Shown here in pieces: positions 1 through 10,656 of a stretch of DNA of 64,000 bases; position 1 is the stretch's first letter, and the number at the start of each line of letters is the position of its first letter. The stretch is from positions 124,001-188,000 of the forward strand of contig SADC01000312.1 of the NCBI GenBank assembly GCA_004194705.1, written 5' to 3'. The notes below the pieces were generated by a model. It did no database searches, had not been told where the DNA came from, and saw only the letters and a program-made list of their open reading frames with translations. Origin of the DNA: Ditylenchus dipsaci (lineage: Eukaryota > Nematoda > Chromadorea > Rhabditida > Anguinidae). The translations under genes and the position numbers were made by a program.

Positions 1-220
1 ACTTTATTACTATCAAATAGCCCAGACATTGCACAATGGGATTATTTTCTACGAACAGACATGAAAATCCGTCTTTAACTCGATTGTACTATACCCCTAA
101 TAGTTCGAAACTCTTACGAGACCAGAGCGAAATGTAAGACTTTTTTCGTTACTTTTATCACTTTTATTGTCTGTTCGTAAAAAGTAATTCCATTGTGCAA
201 TGTCTGAGCTATTTTAAAGT
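1..220. repeat. Imperfect palindrome / MITE-like repeat at left edge
   Basis: Bases 13-60 (with GACATTGCACAATGG) return as the inverse complement at 169-220 (CCATTGTGCAATGTC). The repeat probably starts before the window, so no target duplication can be seen. A short version of the same TIR (ATTCCATTGTAC) bounds the element at 25838-26655. Confidence 0.6.
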
Positions 221-249
221 GATAAATCACTACAATCAAGTTCTGGGAG

Positions 250-694
250 CATACTTGCACGTTTCGGAAAATAGGGCGCCGCAAGCAGTGCCTGCGCCGG
301 GGCGCCAGGGTGAAATTAGGGCGCCATCGCCGGCGCCAGGCTATTTTGAAACATCGGCACCAGGCGCCATGCTAGAATAAGGGCGCCGGCTCCGGCGCCG
401 GTATTCTTGTCTGTAAAATTTTTTTATAACGAAAAAATGTATATTTTTATCTCAAAAATACTCAATTTCAAAGAAAATTCAAGAAAATTAGGAAATTTTT
501 AAAAAGGTTTTCCAAACATTTTTTAAAAATTTTGGAAAAAACAGCCTTGCTGCGAACATTGTGACATATTCGGCGGCTCTTTAAAAATCTCGGGCGCCGG
601 CGCTAGCTGTGAAAAACATAAGGGCGCCGGCGCCGGGCTTGTGATAAATTGGCACCGGCGCTGACCTTAGGCGCCTGGCGCCCTTGCAAGTATG
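250..694. mobile_element. hAT-like foldback element with GGCGCC arrays, copy A
   Basis: The ends are CATACTTGCAC and the matching GCAAGTATG, flanked by near-identical 8-bp direct repeats TCTGGGAG (242-249) and GCTGGGAG (695-702). Both subterminal regions are packed with the hexamer GGCGCC, itself a palindrome, while the centre is AT-rich. The element is 445 bp, no coding sequence is visible, and its sibling at 10657-11099 is 443 bp. The 8-bp TSD suggests a hAT-type non-autonomous element. Confidence 0.75.
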
Positions 695-811
695 GCTGGG
701 AGTATAGTAGAATCGATTGCTGGGGTATAGTACAGATTAGCCAAGCGCCCATGCGCTCCTGTTAGAGAAAATACGATATTTCATGTAAAAACAAAATGCC
801 GAAAAAAAATT

Positions 812-1102
812 CGGCGCTACTGTAATATATCCCCTCCCTCCCAAAAAACCCTCATGTAATAAACCCCCCCCCCCCCCGAAAATTTTCAGGCTTAGGAATT
901 AGGCTTAGAAATTAGGCTTAGGAATTAGGCTAAGCCCTTAGGCTTAGCCATTAGGCTCAGGGACAACACGTAACAATTTCACCACTTTTCAAAAAAAAAG
1001 TATGGCTTAAGGGTACCTGAAAAATTATTGGGGGGGGGGGGGGTGGTGTGTATATTACAGTAGCTTTTTTAGGGTGGACGGGGTATATGACAGTAGCGTC
1101 AA
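812..1102. repeat. MITE with CGCTACTGT-type inverted ends
   Basis: Left GGCGCTACTGTAATATA and right TATGACAGTAGCGTC are inverse. Inside lie a poly-C run, a degenerate ATTAGGCTTAGGA tandem (about 890-960) and a poly-G run, also in mirror order. A single end of the same family occurs at 52180-52230, and a related pair surrounds 47880-48300. Confidence 0.6.
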
Positions 1103-1729
1103 AAATTCTTTATTCATTCAATCAACCCTATCTTTCAACAAAAAATTACTGCCCAGCAACATAATAGTGTCTTTTATAGTTAGTAAAAATAAAAAGCCCT
1201 ACCTCGGAGCATGAGCCCCTTTAATGTAGCTTCAAAGGCCGCGCCCGGCCAATCCTGATTGAGAGACCAAAATATTCAAATAAGATGAAACAAAGTAAAA
1301 GCAGCTAATTTTTGTAATGAGACAACTAAATTTTTGAAGAAAAAGTCTCGAAAGTTGGTGGTGTACACTAAAGAGAGTGTGTTTTATTGAGTCGCGACCG
1401 GCTTCAAGTGTACACTAATGGGAGAGTTAACTATATATAACTTATATATATACACTATGATCATAAGTTTGTATGCTGTTGACTGCATTGTTTGAAAAAC
1501 TTTAATTCGGTGCACTCTCGATTCAGTGTATATTATTCTGGCCCGACGACTGACACTAAACTGAAAGTAAATCGATTTTACTGAATCGATTTTTCAAAAA
1601 AAAGTATTATTTTTCATTGCTCGCATTGGAAAACCCCTTTTTAGCATAAATAAATAAACCGATCTATTAATGCTGGTCACGCAAATACTTCACTGAGTGC
1701 TTATTGCTTAACAATCACGGCTTTCATTG
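1103..1729. other. Non-coding stretch with degraded repeats
   Basis: No gene is recognisable. Around 1340-1570 are degenerate pieces of the GTGTACACTAA / CTCTCGATTCAGTGTA repeat that recurs near 9545-9615 and 55000-55195, so this is an old pogo-like remnant. The rest is unassigned AT-rich DNA upstream of the peptide gene. Confidence 0.4.
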
Positions 1730-1737
1730 TATAAAAA
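1730..1737 (+). promoter_or_regulatory. TATA-box-like element of the secreted peptide gene
   Basis: TATAAAAA lies 71 bp before the ATG at 1801. That spacing allows a transcription start near 1760 and a short 5' leader. It is the only good TATA match just upstream of a supported start codon here. Confidence 0.45.
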
Positions 1738-1800
1738 GTGAAAAAATTTCATGGTCTTTAGAATATATCACTTTTTCTAAAATACGATAACATCAACAAA

Positions 1801-3466
1801 ATGAGAATTGTGCTCATTTTTTTGCTATTATGCGCTATGTGTATTACACTGTGCAACACTGAAAGTAAGCTGTTAACTAACTTCTTTTGGAGCACTTGCA
1901 CCCCCACTCGATTGCACACCGACCCGAACCCCCCCCCCCCGAAAAATCTCGAAGCTATTGTGATATACAGTTGCGGAAAAAAGTTACGGTCCGATCAAAA
2001 TTTTTTTGATTTTTTATGCAAATTGCTGTGTACACGTATATTTTTAGAATAAAATTGAAAATCAAAATAGACAGTCCTGTGCAGAATTTCATGCACTACA
2101 AAACTGTCATTGCTGTTTAAAATATTTTAAACAAATTATGTTGAGCATCGCCACTCATTCAAAAGTATCCGAAAAATAAGGTACGAAAAAAGTTACAGCC
2201 CGATAACATTTTGATCTTTTTTACATGCTTGTCTTCAATGGTGAAAGATTACAGCATACATTTTTTAAGAGCCCTGAATTTTAGCTGCAATTTAGAAGGT
2301 CAAGCTTTTGCTTTAAATTGTTCTGAGAAAACTTATGACCATCAACATAAAAGTGTCGACTTTTAGTCAAAATCAAAGTAAATGTAAGGAAAATGGTTGT
2401 TCGGTCACGTAAATACCAGCTATTCTTGAAAATTTTAATATCAAAAGCTAGCATTTAATGTATTTTCTAAAAGCTCTTTTATTTATCTACAAAATGGCAT
2501 GTCCACTGCTCTTTTAGAATTAGACAGGGCTAAGAAACGGATGGTTGAAGTTGGAAGAGTTATAAAACTCCTCTTTTTACTTCATTTTGGTACATTTTTG
2601 TTTTTTCCAACTGTACACCCCTCACTCAACTATGATTTAGCCCGGTTCGATTCCACGTGGTGGTACGCTATTTTTTGGCTTGTTTGGCCAGTTCTAGTGG
2701 TAATTTGTGTCGCTGATTATGAATCTGGCATCGAAAAAGTTGAATTACCACTATAACTGGCAAAAAATGCCAAAAAGTAGCGTGCCACCACGTCGAATCG
2801 AACTGGGCTAAATCATAGTTGAGTGGGCGGTGTATATCACAATTTTACCACAATTTCACATAAGATTTTAACATACCGTATTCTCTCTAATAGACGGGTC
2901 CTCTCTATTTGAAGGGTCCTCTCTAATAGACGGGTTCACTAGGGGGGTAAACCATGTTTTATTGCATTTTTAATATGAAGTCATAGACGGGTCGACCCCT
3001 CTATTAGAGAGAATACGGTATGTTGAGATTTAACTTTTAGCAGGTTTTCCTGACGGATAATATTTTTTTGGCTATAGGATTCTTTCTTTTTCGGCGTACG
3101 CCCTCGAACTCACGCTTCAACCACTTTTTAAGATGTTCTTGTATCTGAAGCATGCCGAAAATTTTTGTTAGGGTGCAAACATCCCTTTTTCGAGAAAAAC
3201 ATTTTTTTTCAGCATGTTTCAGATACAAGAACATATCAAAAAGTGGTTGAATTTCGGTACCAGGCACTGGGAGGTGCACTCAAAGTTTCATTGTTTCAAT
3301 GTTTTTGTGGTTTAAAAGTGCAAACAAATAGTTCACTATTTTAGAGATTTCAATGATTCGACGCCACAAACGATCTAATAGAAAGAAATGTAAAACATCT
3401 GATGATTGCGATGGAGGTGATGTCTGTTTTTATGATCATTGCAAAGATGGACTTTGGCCTGGTTGA
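1801..3466 (+). CDS. Small secreted cysteine-rich peptide, two exons
   Basis: Exon 1 is 1801-1864 and exon 2 is 3345-3466, with a GTAAGC donor and TTTTAG acceptor. The split codon joins in phase to give 61 residues and a TGA. Residues 1-18 form a clear signal peptide (MRIVLIFLLLCAMCITLC). A basic stretch RRHKRSNRKK follows, then a four-cysteine tail CKTSDDCDGGDVCFYDHC ending DGLWPG. The basic run could be a propeptide cleavage site. A TATA-like box lies upstream and AATAAA 56 bp after the stop. The 1.5-kb intron is filled by three inverted-repeat elements. The family is not recognised; a secreted peptide hormone, a defence peptide or a WAP/chitin-binding-like fold are all possible. The second exon is assigned by phase, splice sites and composition, not by homology. 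Confidence 0.62.
2614..2834. repeat. Palindromic MITE in the peptide-gene intron
   Basis: TACACCCCTCACTCAACTAT at the left is matched by its inverse at the right end. Each arm (about 65 bp) holds GGTTCGATTCC, a match to the RNA polymerase III B-box. A related single arm occurs at about 33705-33760. The apparent hydrophobic ORF across the left arm (2499-2756) is explained by the repeat. Confidence 0.7.
2876..3018. mobile_element. Mariner/pogo-like MITE, TA target
   Basis: The ends CCGTATTCTCTCTAATAGA are inverted and flanked by TA on both sides (2874-2875, 3019-3020). Subterminal units CTCTCTAATAGACGGGTCC are partly tandem. The same TIR family bounds the elements near 34030-34292 and 52792-53490, and solo ends occur near 10320 and 57575. 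Confidence 0.75.
3114..3256. repeat. Imperfect palindrome
   Basis: CTTCAACCACTTTTTAAGAT...TTGTATCTGAAGCATG on the left is mirrored by CATGTTTCAGATACAAG...AAAAGTGGTTGAA on the right. It is the third inverted repeat in the 1.5-kb intron of the secreted peptide gene. Confidence 0.6.
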
Positions 3467-3521
3467 AAAAAACTTGAAAAATGTAGTTTAAAACTATTTT
3501 ATTATAGTATTATCATCTGCA

Positions 3522-3527
3522 AATAAA
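3522..3527 (+). terminator. Polyadenylation signal of the peptide gene
   Basis: AATAAA lies 56 bp downstream of the peptide stop codon, in an AT-rich 3' region. Confidence 0.5.
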
Positions 3528-4434
3528 ATATATACAAAGTAAAAGAAGCTTATATAAAAATATTTTTTGAGATATTTCATAGTTGGTGGATCTTAACAAG
3601 TAGTGGCTGCATTGAATGGATGTTGAGTCGATTTCTTGATCTTTTCTTGTGATTCTTCAATGCGAGCATTCATATTTCTAAAATTTCAAGTGTATCACCT
3701 AATTTTTTAAGCATAAAATATCTGGCTTGTTGGTTTATCAAGGGTGTCGGCTAAAGGCTTATCCGGAAAAAATTCTGGGTGGAGGGGATAGGAGTTGTAT
3801 AGCTTAAGCCCCCAAACGGTCTTTTTAACTACACCTTTTTTGACTTTTATGGTGTTTTTATAATGAGAACAAATTTTTGAAGGGGGAGGGGTGGTGGTGG
3901 GGGGTTAAGGGTGGCTTCAGCCCGGGTAGCATCGACCCCCTTCCTCCTGCATACGTTCATCGTGTCCGCTTATACAGATTCGGCTCTAGTTCAATGTTGA
4001 TATAGAGCGGTTTTGAGTAGTGAAGGGTGGTTTAGGGTATTGAAAAGTGTTCCATGGTGAGATTCTAAGCGATTGAGCCCATCAAACGGCAAATTCGCAT
4101 GCGCTCAATCGCTTTTTTCAAAAGGTTTACCCCACCCTACACCCTTCCCCTAGTAACTCTTCTTTATCGTACAGTTGAAGTTTAGATATCAAATACCCCA
4201 CCCCGCTCAAGTTTGTTCCCGCTTAGGTTCCGACGATTTTTTAGGCTCGTATTTTGAAATTTTCTGCCGAATTTGATGCGTCAGTCTAATTTGAAAAATT
4301 GCACGGATTCCGATTTTTTTTAATCTTGACAACTTTTTCCAAAGACATGCTGGTCTCGACATAACTGACCCTTCTTTGAAAATAGGGGTCCGTTATATCG
4401 AAACTTGACTACTTGACCATAAAAACAAGAATAA
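3528..4434. other. Intergenic, mostly unassigned
   Basis: No coding exon is recognised. About 4200-4430 resembles the interior of the pogo-like MITE at 42139-42557 (shared TTCTGCCGAATTTGAT.CGTCAGTCTAAT and a terminal TATATCGAAACTTGACT), so it is a decayed copy. The rest is low-complexity purine- or pyrimidine-rich DNA. Confidence 0.4.
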
Positions 4435-4880
4435 TTAAAAATAGTTTTGCCTTATGAAGACGTCCATCCAAGCTCCACCGGCTGTAAATTGAAGCAAATA
4501 ATTTGCTGGAAGGAAAATGTGCACGAGCGAAAAGCTCAACAAAGTATTTATTGGCCAATCAATGTTTTCTCTGCTCATAATGTCTTTGAAATATCCTGAG
4601 TAGAGAAATACTGAATAAGGAAATTTAAAATATGAAAATAAAATCCGAAAAATTACAAATCGCGAATAGCATCCAGTTTTGTACAGCTGCCACAAATGCA
4701 GGAAAAGCCATAGTGCGGCAAGTCGTCTTGACATCTGCCCAGTTAAGACACTTTATTTTTTTAAGAGCCATATATTGCAGGACTGATGACATCTTAAAAT
4801 CATTCATAAATACAAAGTGCCGCGATTTTTTGGCGCCTTTTGTTTTGGTCATAACTTTGGCTAAAGATATCAATTTTATG
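4435..4880 (-). CDS. Candidate exons of a membrane protein (uncertain)
   Basis: On the minus strand two stretches look protein-like. One is at 4676-4880, with FVFMNDFKMSSVLQYMALKK and then AFPAFVAAVQNWMLFAICNF. The other is at 4435-4620, ending in TLLSFSLVHIFLPANYLL and FIRQNYF before a stop. TATCTTTAG and CTTATTCAG are plausible acceptors for them. They lie 3' of the membrane gene at 5529-8708, which has an internal GTAAGT donor, so they could be its last exons. I could not make the reading phases agree, so this is a suggestion only. Confidence 0.25.
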
Positions 4881-4940
4881 AAAAAATTTCATGCTGAAAT
4901 TTTTATGAGATTTTGCCTTGGTACCCCCTGTTGTTTTTTA

Positions 4941-5080
4941 CTGTGATTTTTTAGGCTTAGACAAGGATAGGCCAGCGTATGCTCGGACGGACTCAAACAT
5001 TAGTCTAAGATATGTTTGAGTCCATCCCAACATACACTAGCCTAACCTTGCCTAATCCTAAAAAGTCAGCATAGCAAAAA
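4941..5080. repeat. Imperfect palindrome preceded by a recurrent GCCTTGG motif
   Basis: TTTAGGCTTAGACAAGG...GGACTCAAAC is mirrored by GTTTGAGTCC...CCTTGCCTAATCCTAAAAA. A closely related sequence lies at 7155-7310. Both begin with the motif TTTGCCTTG(G)T.CC.CCTG.TG that recurs in several other palindromes here. Confidence 0.55.
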
Positions 5081-5528
5081 ATGGAAACCAAAAAACCAAA
5101 ACACATAGGATTATTACGAAATTCCGCGAACTTTACGAACAACCTAATAAATCCCTGGCTAAAACTTTTGCGGTTCGAGTCTCTCATTGTTTGAACGGAT
5201 TTTGTATGAGTCTACCATCTGGCTGATTCTTGTAGCACAAAAAAGTACGTTTAGATGTCTTTCGGGACATTTGAAAAAAAATCATGCAAAGTAATTTGCT
5301 TGGAGGATCAAGGCAAAAAATGTTTAGCAATTTTTTGGTAAAAAGTGTAAAAAAAGTAATAATAAATGGTTTTTAAGACTATGAGAATTTTTTTTTGAAA
5401 AGACAACAGGTAGGACCAGGCCTTTTTTACGGCTACACCAACACATATAAAGTCTAAAGAGCTATGTCCAAATCTGAACTGGCGGCAAATTTGCGCAATC
5501 CTGATATCTTTGTTTAAGGATTAATATT

Positions 5529-8500
5529 TTAAACAACCTGGTTCAGCACTAGATAGGCAGTTCGTCTGATACCACTCCAAAAAGACCTTCTCATATCTAT
5601 ACAGCCGGATACAACACTTACAATAAATTGTAGCGTGACAGCCACCAAACACCAATAAATAATCGTTATGTCAGCTTTTGACTCAGCCACTTGTTCAGCG
5701 TCTGTGTGCTGGCTGCTTATCTTACGAGACCAAATATACAGCTGCAATAAAAATTTGCTTTTCACAGAGATATACCGTAAGCTCTCTAATTTTATACAGT
5801 CGACGCTCGATACAACGAACCCCTTAAAAGTTCGTTCCCACCTTGGGTCAAACACGTTTTTTACCTCGATTTTAAAAAAATTTGCCAGGTGTATTTGGCC
5901 AGTCCAGTGCAATAAAAACGCAAAGATTCAGATTTCACCGGTCGTTTTTGTAAATGGCAACAGTTTTGCCAAAAAGACCTGCACCGATCGATATAACGAA
6001 CACCTTTATTGAAAATAGTGGTTTGTTATATCGAGCGGCGCGGGTATTTCGCCGAAACTGTTGCCATTTACAAAAATGACCGGTAAAATCGGAATCCTTG
6101 CAATTTCGCGCACTGGACTGGCGAAGACATCTGCCGAAAAATTATAAAAAACTATGCAAAAAAAAGTGTTGGGCCCAAGGTGGGAACGAACGTGCTGGTC
6201 TATAATTAGAGAGTTTATGGTAACTTGCTTAAAAATGTTGATGAAAAAAATTACCATGATAAAGAAGACAAGGCTTAGCACAGCAGTTACGTAAATGCTC
6301 CAATATAAAAAAGCTTCGTTTAGGTTATCAGAGTCGATAGATAGGTGCATTGAAAGGAGCCAATACACAAAAATAGCCGCCAGTACGGCTCCGCCAACAA
6401 AGTTGATAAGGATTTTAAACCAGATTGAAGTGGTTATAGCAGGAACCTTTATCGAGTAATCATACAGCTCTCTAAAATTCGAAATACTAGCAGCCGCATC
6501 CCGCAAACCGTCTTGAAACTGTTTTCTTCTCTGAAAAAAGTCTTTAATAAAAAATAAATTTCTTGTTTTTGACAAAAATTTACCAAGTCAGTTGACTTAA
6601 AGAAAATTAGGGCAGAAATAAAATTACCATGTCTTTTTTCACTAATTTGCCTGCTATCTTGTGTGCTTTTCCAGCGACAAAGTGATGAACTATTAATAAG
6701 ACAGGAAAAAATTCACATGCTGCACTCACTAGAGTGGGGTGTAGAACTGCTTTGTCGGCATAATACCTGCAAATGGAAATATTAAAGAGACATACCGTAT
6801 TTAGTCTAATTAAATTTACCAAGTCAGTTGACTTCCCTTTAGAGTAGTTGTTGGGTGGCAGGTGAAATGAGGTAGTTTTTGAAGGCATGGAATGAATTTT
6901 AAAAGAGCAGAGCCGTTGGCACCCTTAGATTGGGAAATTCTTTTCAAAATATCCTAAATTTGAATATTATATTTTTCAGAAAGTCATTGCGGCGACTTTT
7001 TCTTTAAATTTTGAACATACATTTACAAACACGATACGCTATTTAAAAGCCAGTAAAATTCTGCTCAGGATGTTAGTTTTAGATTTTGCAGACGATAGAA
7101 AAAATCGCTAGATTAGAGCTAAAAAAAAATTTGCCCTATTCCACAATGCGGAGGGTGGCTTTTTGCCTTGCTCCCACCTGCTGTTTTTAATGTGATTTTG
7201 AAGGCTAGAACTTAGGCAAGGATAGACCAGCGTAAGAAAGAATGGCCTTGAAGATATGTCGCCCTTGCCTAAGCTTGAAACCTAAAAATTCCTAAAAATC
7301 AAGAAAAGGACCCAGGCAAAAAATCCCCGTCGTGGAATAGAGCCGAAAAATTGCTAAAACTCCCAATTTTTTAAATTTTCTCTTTTAGCTCTAATCTATC
7401 AAGTTTTTTCTATAGTCTGCAAATGTAAAACCACTACTCTGAGCCAAATTTCACTGACTTTGGAATGGTGTATCGGGTTTTCAAATGAGTATTGAATAAT
7501 TTGAAGAAATAGTCTCCGCAATATTCAAAGAAAATGTGCATGATTTTTCTCATAACTTTCTTTCAATTTTTGGTTTTGAACACAATAGAATTTAGGCTCA
7601 CCGGCTGGCCTAAATAGCTTTTGTAGACTATGGACTTTACAAAAAGCACAGCACTGACTGAATCAATTATATTTGTGGTGATTACATCAAATAAATCAGT
7701 ATGAGAATGGTACAGACTTCTTTGGTACAAATAGATAGACGAAACAATGGCATAAACTATCATCAGACCATTATAGATCTGGTCAATCATCAGCCCAGCT
7801 CTATTTGTGGATTCCACGAGCTTGTCACAGTGGCCATACACAATATTATATATTATGTTATATGAATAACCGAAGCCGAAAAATATAGCTAACAATAGGT
7901 AGATGATTATAGTTGTGGTCGAAATTTTTTGTGGATCCGCAAGCAAAGCCACATTACCCAGAAGTGTTCTAGCAATGTAGATGATCATCATAATGATAGC
8001 AAGCGATGCAATTAGAATTAGCGTCTTAAATTTAAATAACTGTGTAGTGATAAAAGGCCTTTTTTGGTTAACTGTGAACAGTGTTCAAACATCTCCTAAG
8101 TAATTTTTATGTAATTTTAAAGGACCATTGCCGTCTGCGACAACGAGTTTCGTCTTTTTGACTTAGCGGGAGACAGCTTCTTACTCCAAAAACGCACGAA
8201 TTTATTTGTTTTGAACTATAAAGTGATAAAAAAAATTCGCATTTTTGTAGTAAAAAAGCTGTGCCAGATTTGTCAGGAACTTATGTACGCTTTACAAAAA
8301 TATGCAGAAAAAAAATCACTCATCGAAAGCTCCCCAGGTCACAGTTAGGCTCTTCCATGTTAAAGGACCATGGTTTTTGCGCGCAGTGGCATGTGCAAAA
8401 TTTGAATTGGCGGGGGACACTTTTCTTTCGTCTCAAACTTTATTCTTTGGAGTCATTCCGAACGACTCCAAAGAGTACAGTGAGAGACGAAAGAGAAGTG

Positions 8501-8708
8501 TCCCCGCCAATTCAAATTTTTCACATGCCACTGCGCGCAAAAACCACGGTCTTTTGACAATTTTTTTTAAACTTACGCAATTATACTTTATCAAAGCTTT
8601 CTCATCATGACAAGCAAATATTATTATGCTCAGATTTATTCCAATGAATATACTAGATATACTGTAGCAAATGGCTTTAATAAGTGCCGCATAGTTTTGG
8701 AAACTCAT
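5529..8708 (-). CDS. Multipass membrane protein, five exons found
   Basis: Exons on the minus strand are 8577-8708, 7602-8039, 6628-6766, 6225-6530 and 5529-5741. All are bounded by GT...AG, and exons 1-2 and 3-4-5 join in phase. The exon 2/3 junction does not, so a small exon may be missing in 6767-7601. The ATG is at 8708. Hydrophobic segments appear in exon 1 (ICYSISSIFIGINLSIIIFA), four in exon 2 (among them TTTIIIYLLLAIFFGFGY and GLMIVYAIVSSIYLY), one in exon 3 (EFFPVLLIVHHFV), two in exon 4 and one in exon 5, so about eight in all. An internal GTAAGT in exon 5 may be used instead of running to the stop at 5529. I do not recognise the family; a GPCR-like or transporter-like protein is possible. 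Confidence 0.55.
5797..6203. mobile_element. Pogo-like MITE in intron 4 of the membrane gene
   Basis: It starts CAGTCGACGCTCGATA after a TA and carries the family block GTTCGTTCCCACCTTGGG with its inverse CCCAAGGTGGGAACGAAC near 6175. The centre holds ATCGATATAACGAACACC against GGTTTGTTATATCGAG. The right tip is eroded. Outside it, TACCGTAAGCTCTCTAATT and AATTAGAGAGTTTATGGTAA are also inverse, so it may sit inside an older TACCGTATT-type element. Confidence 0.6.
7075..7432. repeat. Nested palindrome in a membrane-gene intron
   Basis: TTTTGCAGACGATAGAAAAA...GATTAGAGCTAAAA...CTATTCCACA is mirrored by TGTGGAATAG (shown as CGTGGAATAG)...TTTTAGCTCTAATC...TTTTTTCTATAGTCTGCAAA. Within it lies the 7155-7310 copy related to 4911-5080. 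Confidence 0.55.
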
Positions 8709-10406
8709 ATTTTTAGAAATCAGAATAAAAATTTATACTATATTACATCTTTGCCTCTAAAATCTCTGTCATTTATACTTTAGCATCTGTTTCTTTGTTT
8801 TGTAAAAGACCACTTGAAGAATAGATATACAAAAATACTAGTAAGGTGATAGAGAAAATAGATACAAAAGAATGCTGAGAAGTCGAAAACAACCTTTAGA
8901 AATATGCAGTAACACTGAAAATGGAAGCAACAAATATAATATTGTAATAACTTTTTGTAGAAACATTGTAGCAAGCCAGAATTGGTATAAAGCTTTTATT
9001 ATTATTATACTATGCCTTTCTGCCTACTATACGAATGTTTTATAAAGCATGAATATTTTTATTTCAAACTGATAAAGTTAAATTTGGAGTGAGCCCTCAA
9101 AAGTTTGAAAGAATTTTACCGACAACTTTTATATGCCGTATTTACTTGGTTGTTGTTATTCTTCAACACCTGAGAAATCTTGAAATTGTAAATCAAAAAA
9201 TGGCCTTAACTCTGATCAGAACTGATCGGTATAACACTTACAGGACAGACTGTCACAGCTGTATATTTCGGTTCAGAAACTAACGCTCTACAAGATGTCG
9301 TGAATAAAAATTGAAAAACGCAATCTGAACAGATTTAGACACAACTAAGGTAGTGTGGTTGAAATGCACAAAAAACCAAGGTGCTCATGTTGTTATTGTT
9401 AAATTTGTGCCGCGGTTTGTTGAATAAACCATTTGCTTGAAAAACCAAATCTCAATGTTTCCTACAATTATCAGTTCTAGTACTTCCCTTGTAAATAGAG
9501 ACTGAACTGCAATCATTTTACTTAACCGCTGGCCAACGAAGTCGAGTTCAGGTGTACACCAAAAAGAGATTGACTCTAAATTGGGTGTACACTAAATCGA
9601 GACTTGACTGTATATGGATAGTGGACTGTACTTCACTATTACGGTGAAAGTTGGTAAAAGAGTCTCTTAATCCGCATTTGATAGAGGTTAAAATTTTATC
9701 AAAAGAGTGTCCGGCTGGATTTGATGCATAACATTTAGATGTGTTGTTCTACTCTGTGGGATCTCCATCTTATTACAAAAAATCATTTAACAAATAATTT
9801 CAGAACCTCTTCGCCATTTTTTGGTCGACTTCGGCCAAGAGAGCAACTTGAAAATTCAAGAAATTTGTTATTATTGTAATGACGATTTTCTTTAATTGTC
9901 TTCTTGTTACTTGTTGTCATATTTATTTTTCCGCCTAACCAACTCATACAAGTTAACTGTTCGGTTTGTAAAGAAATTTAAAGAAACTTGGTCACGCGTT
10001 CTAAACTGTCCTTCGCCGATTCTAAAAATTTCACCTAATCATCGAACTTGTGTACAGATTTTTCAAATTCACTCTATTAACTCCCCATGGAGAGTTATTT
10101 TTCAACCCCCAAAAGCGGAAAATTTTGTGGTCGATTTTGAGATTTTTGGGTGCTCAATCACAGTTTGAAACTGGAATTAGGTAATCTCGTAGTAACTAAG
10201 AAAACGCAAAAAACAGATTTGCGAACTGTTTGCTTTCGGCTGAGATGTGGGGTCCGTAGGATAGGGACTTATTAGAGGGTGGGGAGTGATAAGAGGGTAG
10301 GGAGTTAATAGAGTGAATACGGTAAACAGAAACCAAGTTCATTCAATGGTTAGGAAAATTTTTTGAATTGACGGGGACAATCGTTGTCGTAGACGGCAAT
10401 GGTCCT
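8121..10406. repeat. Inverted TTAA-flanked ends AGGACCATTGCCGTCT
   Basis: AGGACCATTGCCGTCTGCGA follows TTAA at 8117-8120. Its inverse, TCGTAGACGGCAATGGTCCT, precedes TTAA at 10407-10410. This may be one 2.3-kb TTAA-type (piggyBac or Kolobok-like) element or two solo ends. A complete small member with the same outer bases is at 45244-45606. The interval contains exon 1 of the membrane gene (8577-8708). No transposase was recognised. Confidence 0.5.
8359..8562. repeat. Near-perfect palindrome in intron 1 of the membrane gene
   Basis: GGACCATGGTTTTTGCGCGC...CAAATTTGAATTGGCGGGG is mirrored around 8461. Its outer bases resemble the AGGACCAT family ends, so it is probably a MITE of that type. Confidence 0.7.
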
Positions 10407-10640
10407 TTAAGGAACCTAGTTTTGTGACGCCAGATTTTGTTAGGTACCACTTGTCAATCATCAATTTTTTCATTAATTTTATTTCGTTATATTAATACAC
10501 TGAAAAAAATTGTGCTCACTGCACTCCGACGAATGTAACTTGTCCTACTTTGAATTTAATCTAATTTTGCGTTTGAATTTAAATCTAATTTTTCTGAAGT
10601 GTTTAGCCTGGTTATAAATGCCAGATTAAGTATTCGGAAT
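8709..10640. other. Gene-poor repeat-derived stretch
   Basis: No exon is recognised. Around 9540-9615 is a pogo-like right end (TCGAGACTTGACTG before TA). Around 10080-10330 are a MITE interior shared with 34180-34260 and 37290-37330 (CATGG.G..TTATTTTTCAACC) and a solo TIR (GAATACGGTA). The reading frame at 9896-10168 falls in this repeat. Confidence 0.4.
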
Positions 10641-10656
10641 ACGTGAAACATACAAC

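Noticed and set aside
890..960. Interstitial telomere (TTAGGC-like)
   Set aside because: The unit is a degenerate 13-14 bp ATTAGGCTTAGGA, inside a MITE, with no perfect hexamer run.
2499..2756. 85-codon hydrophobic ORF
   Set aside because: Mostly overlaps a palindromic MITE arm (2614-2834) in an intron; no splice or start context.
4632..4946. 104-codon plus-strand ORF
   Set aside because: Overlaps better-looking minus-strand candidate exons and runs into a repeat motif; composition is not convincing.
9896..10168. 90-codon ORF
   Set aside because: Its second half is a MITE interior also found near 34180 and 37290.
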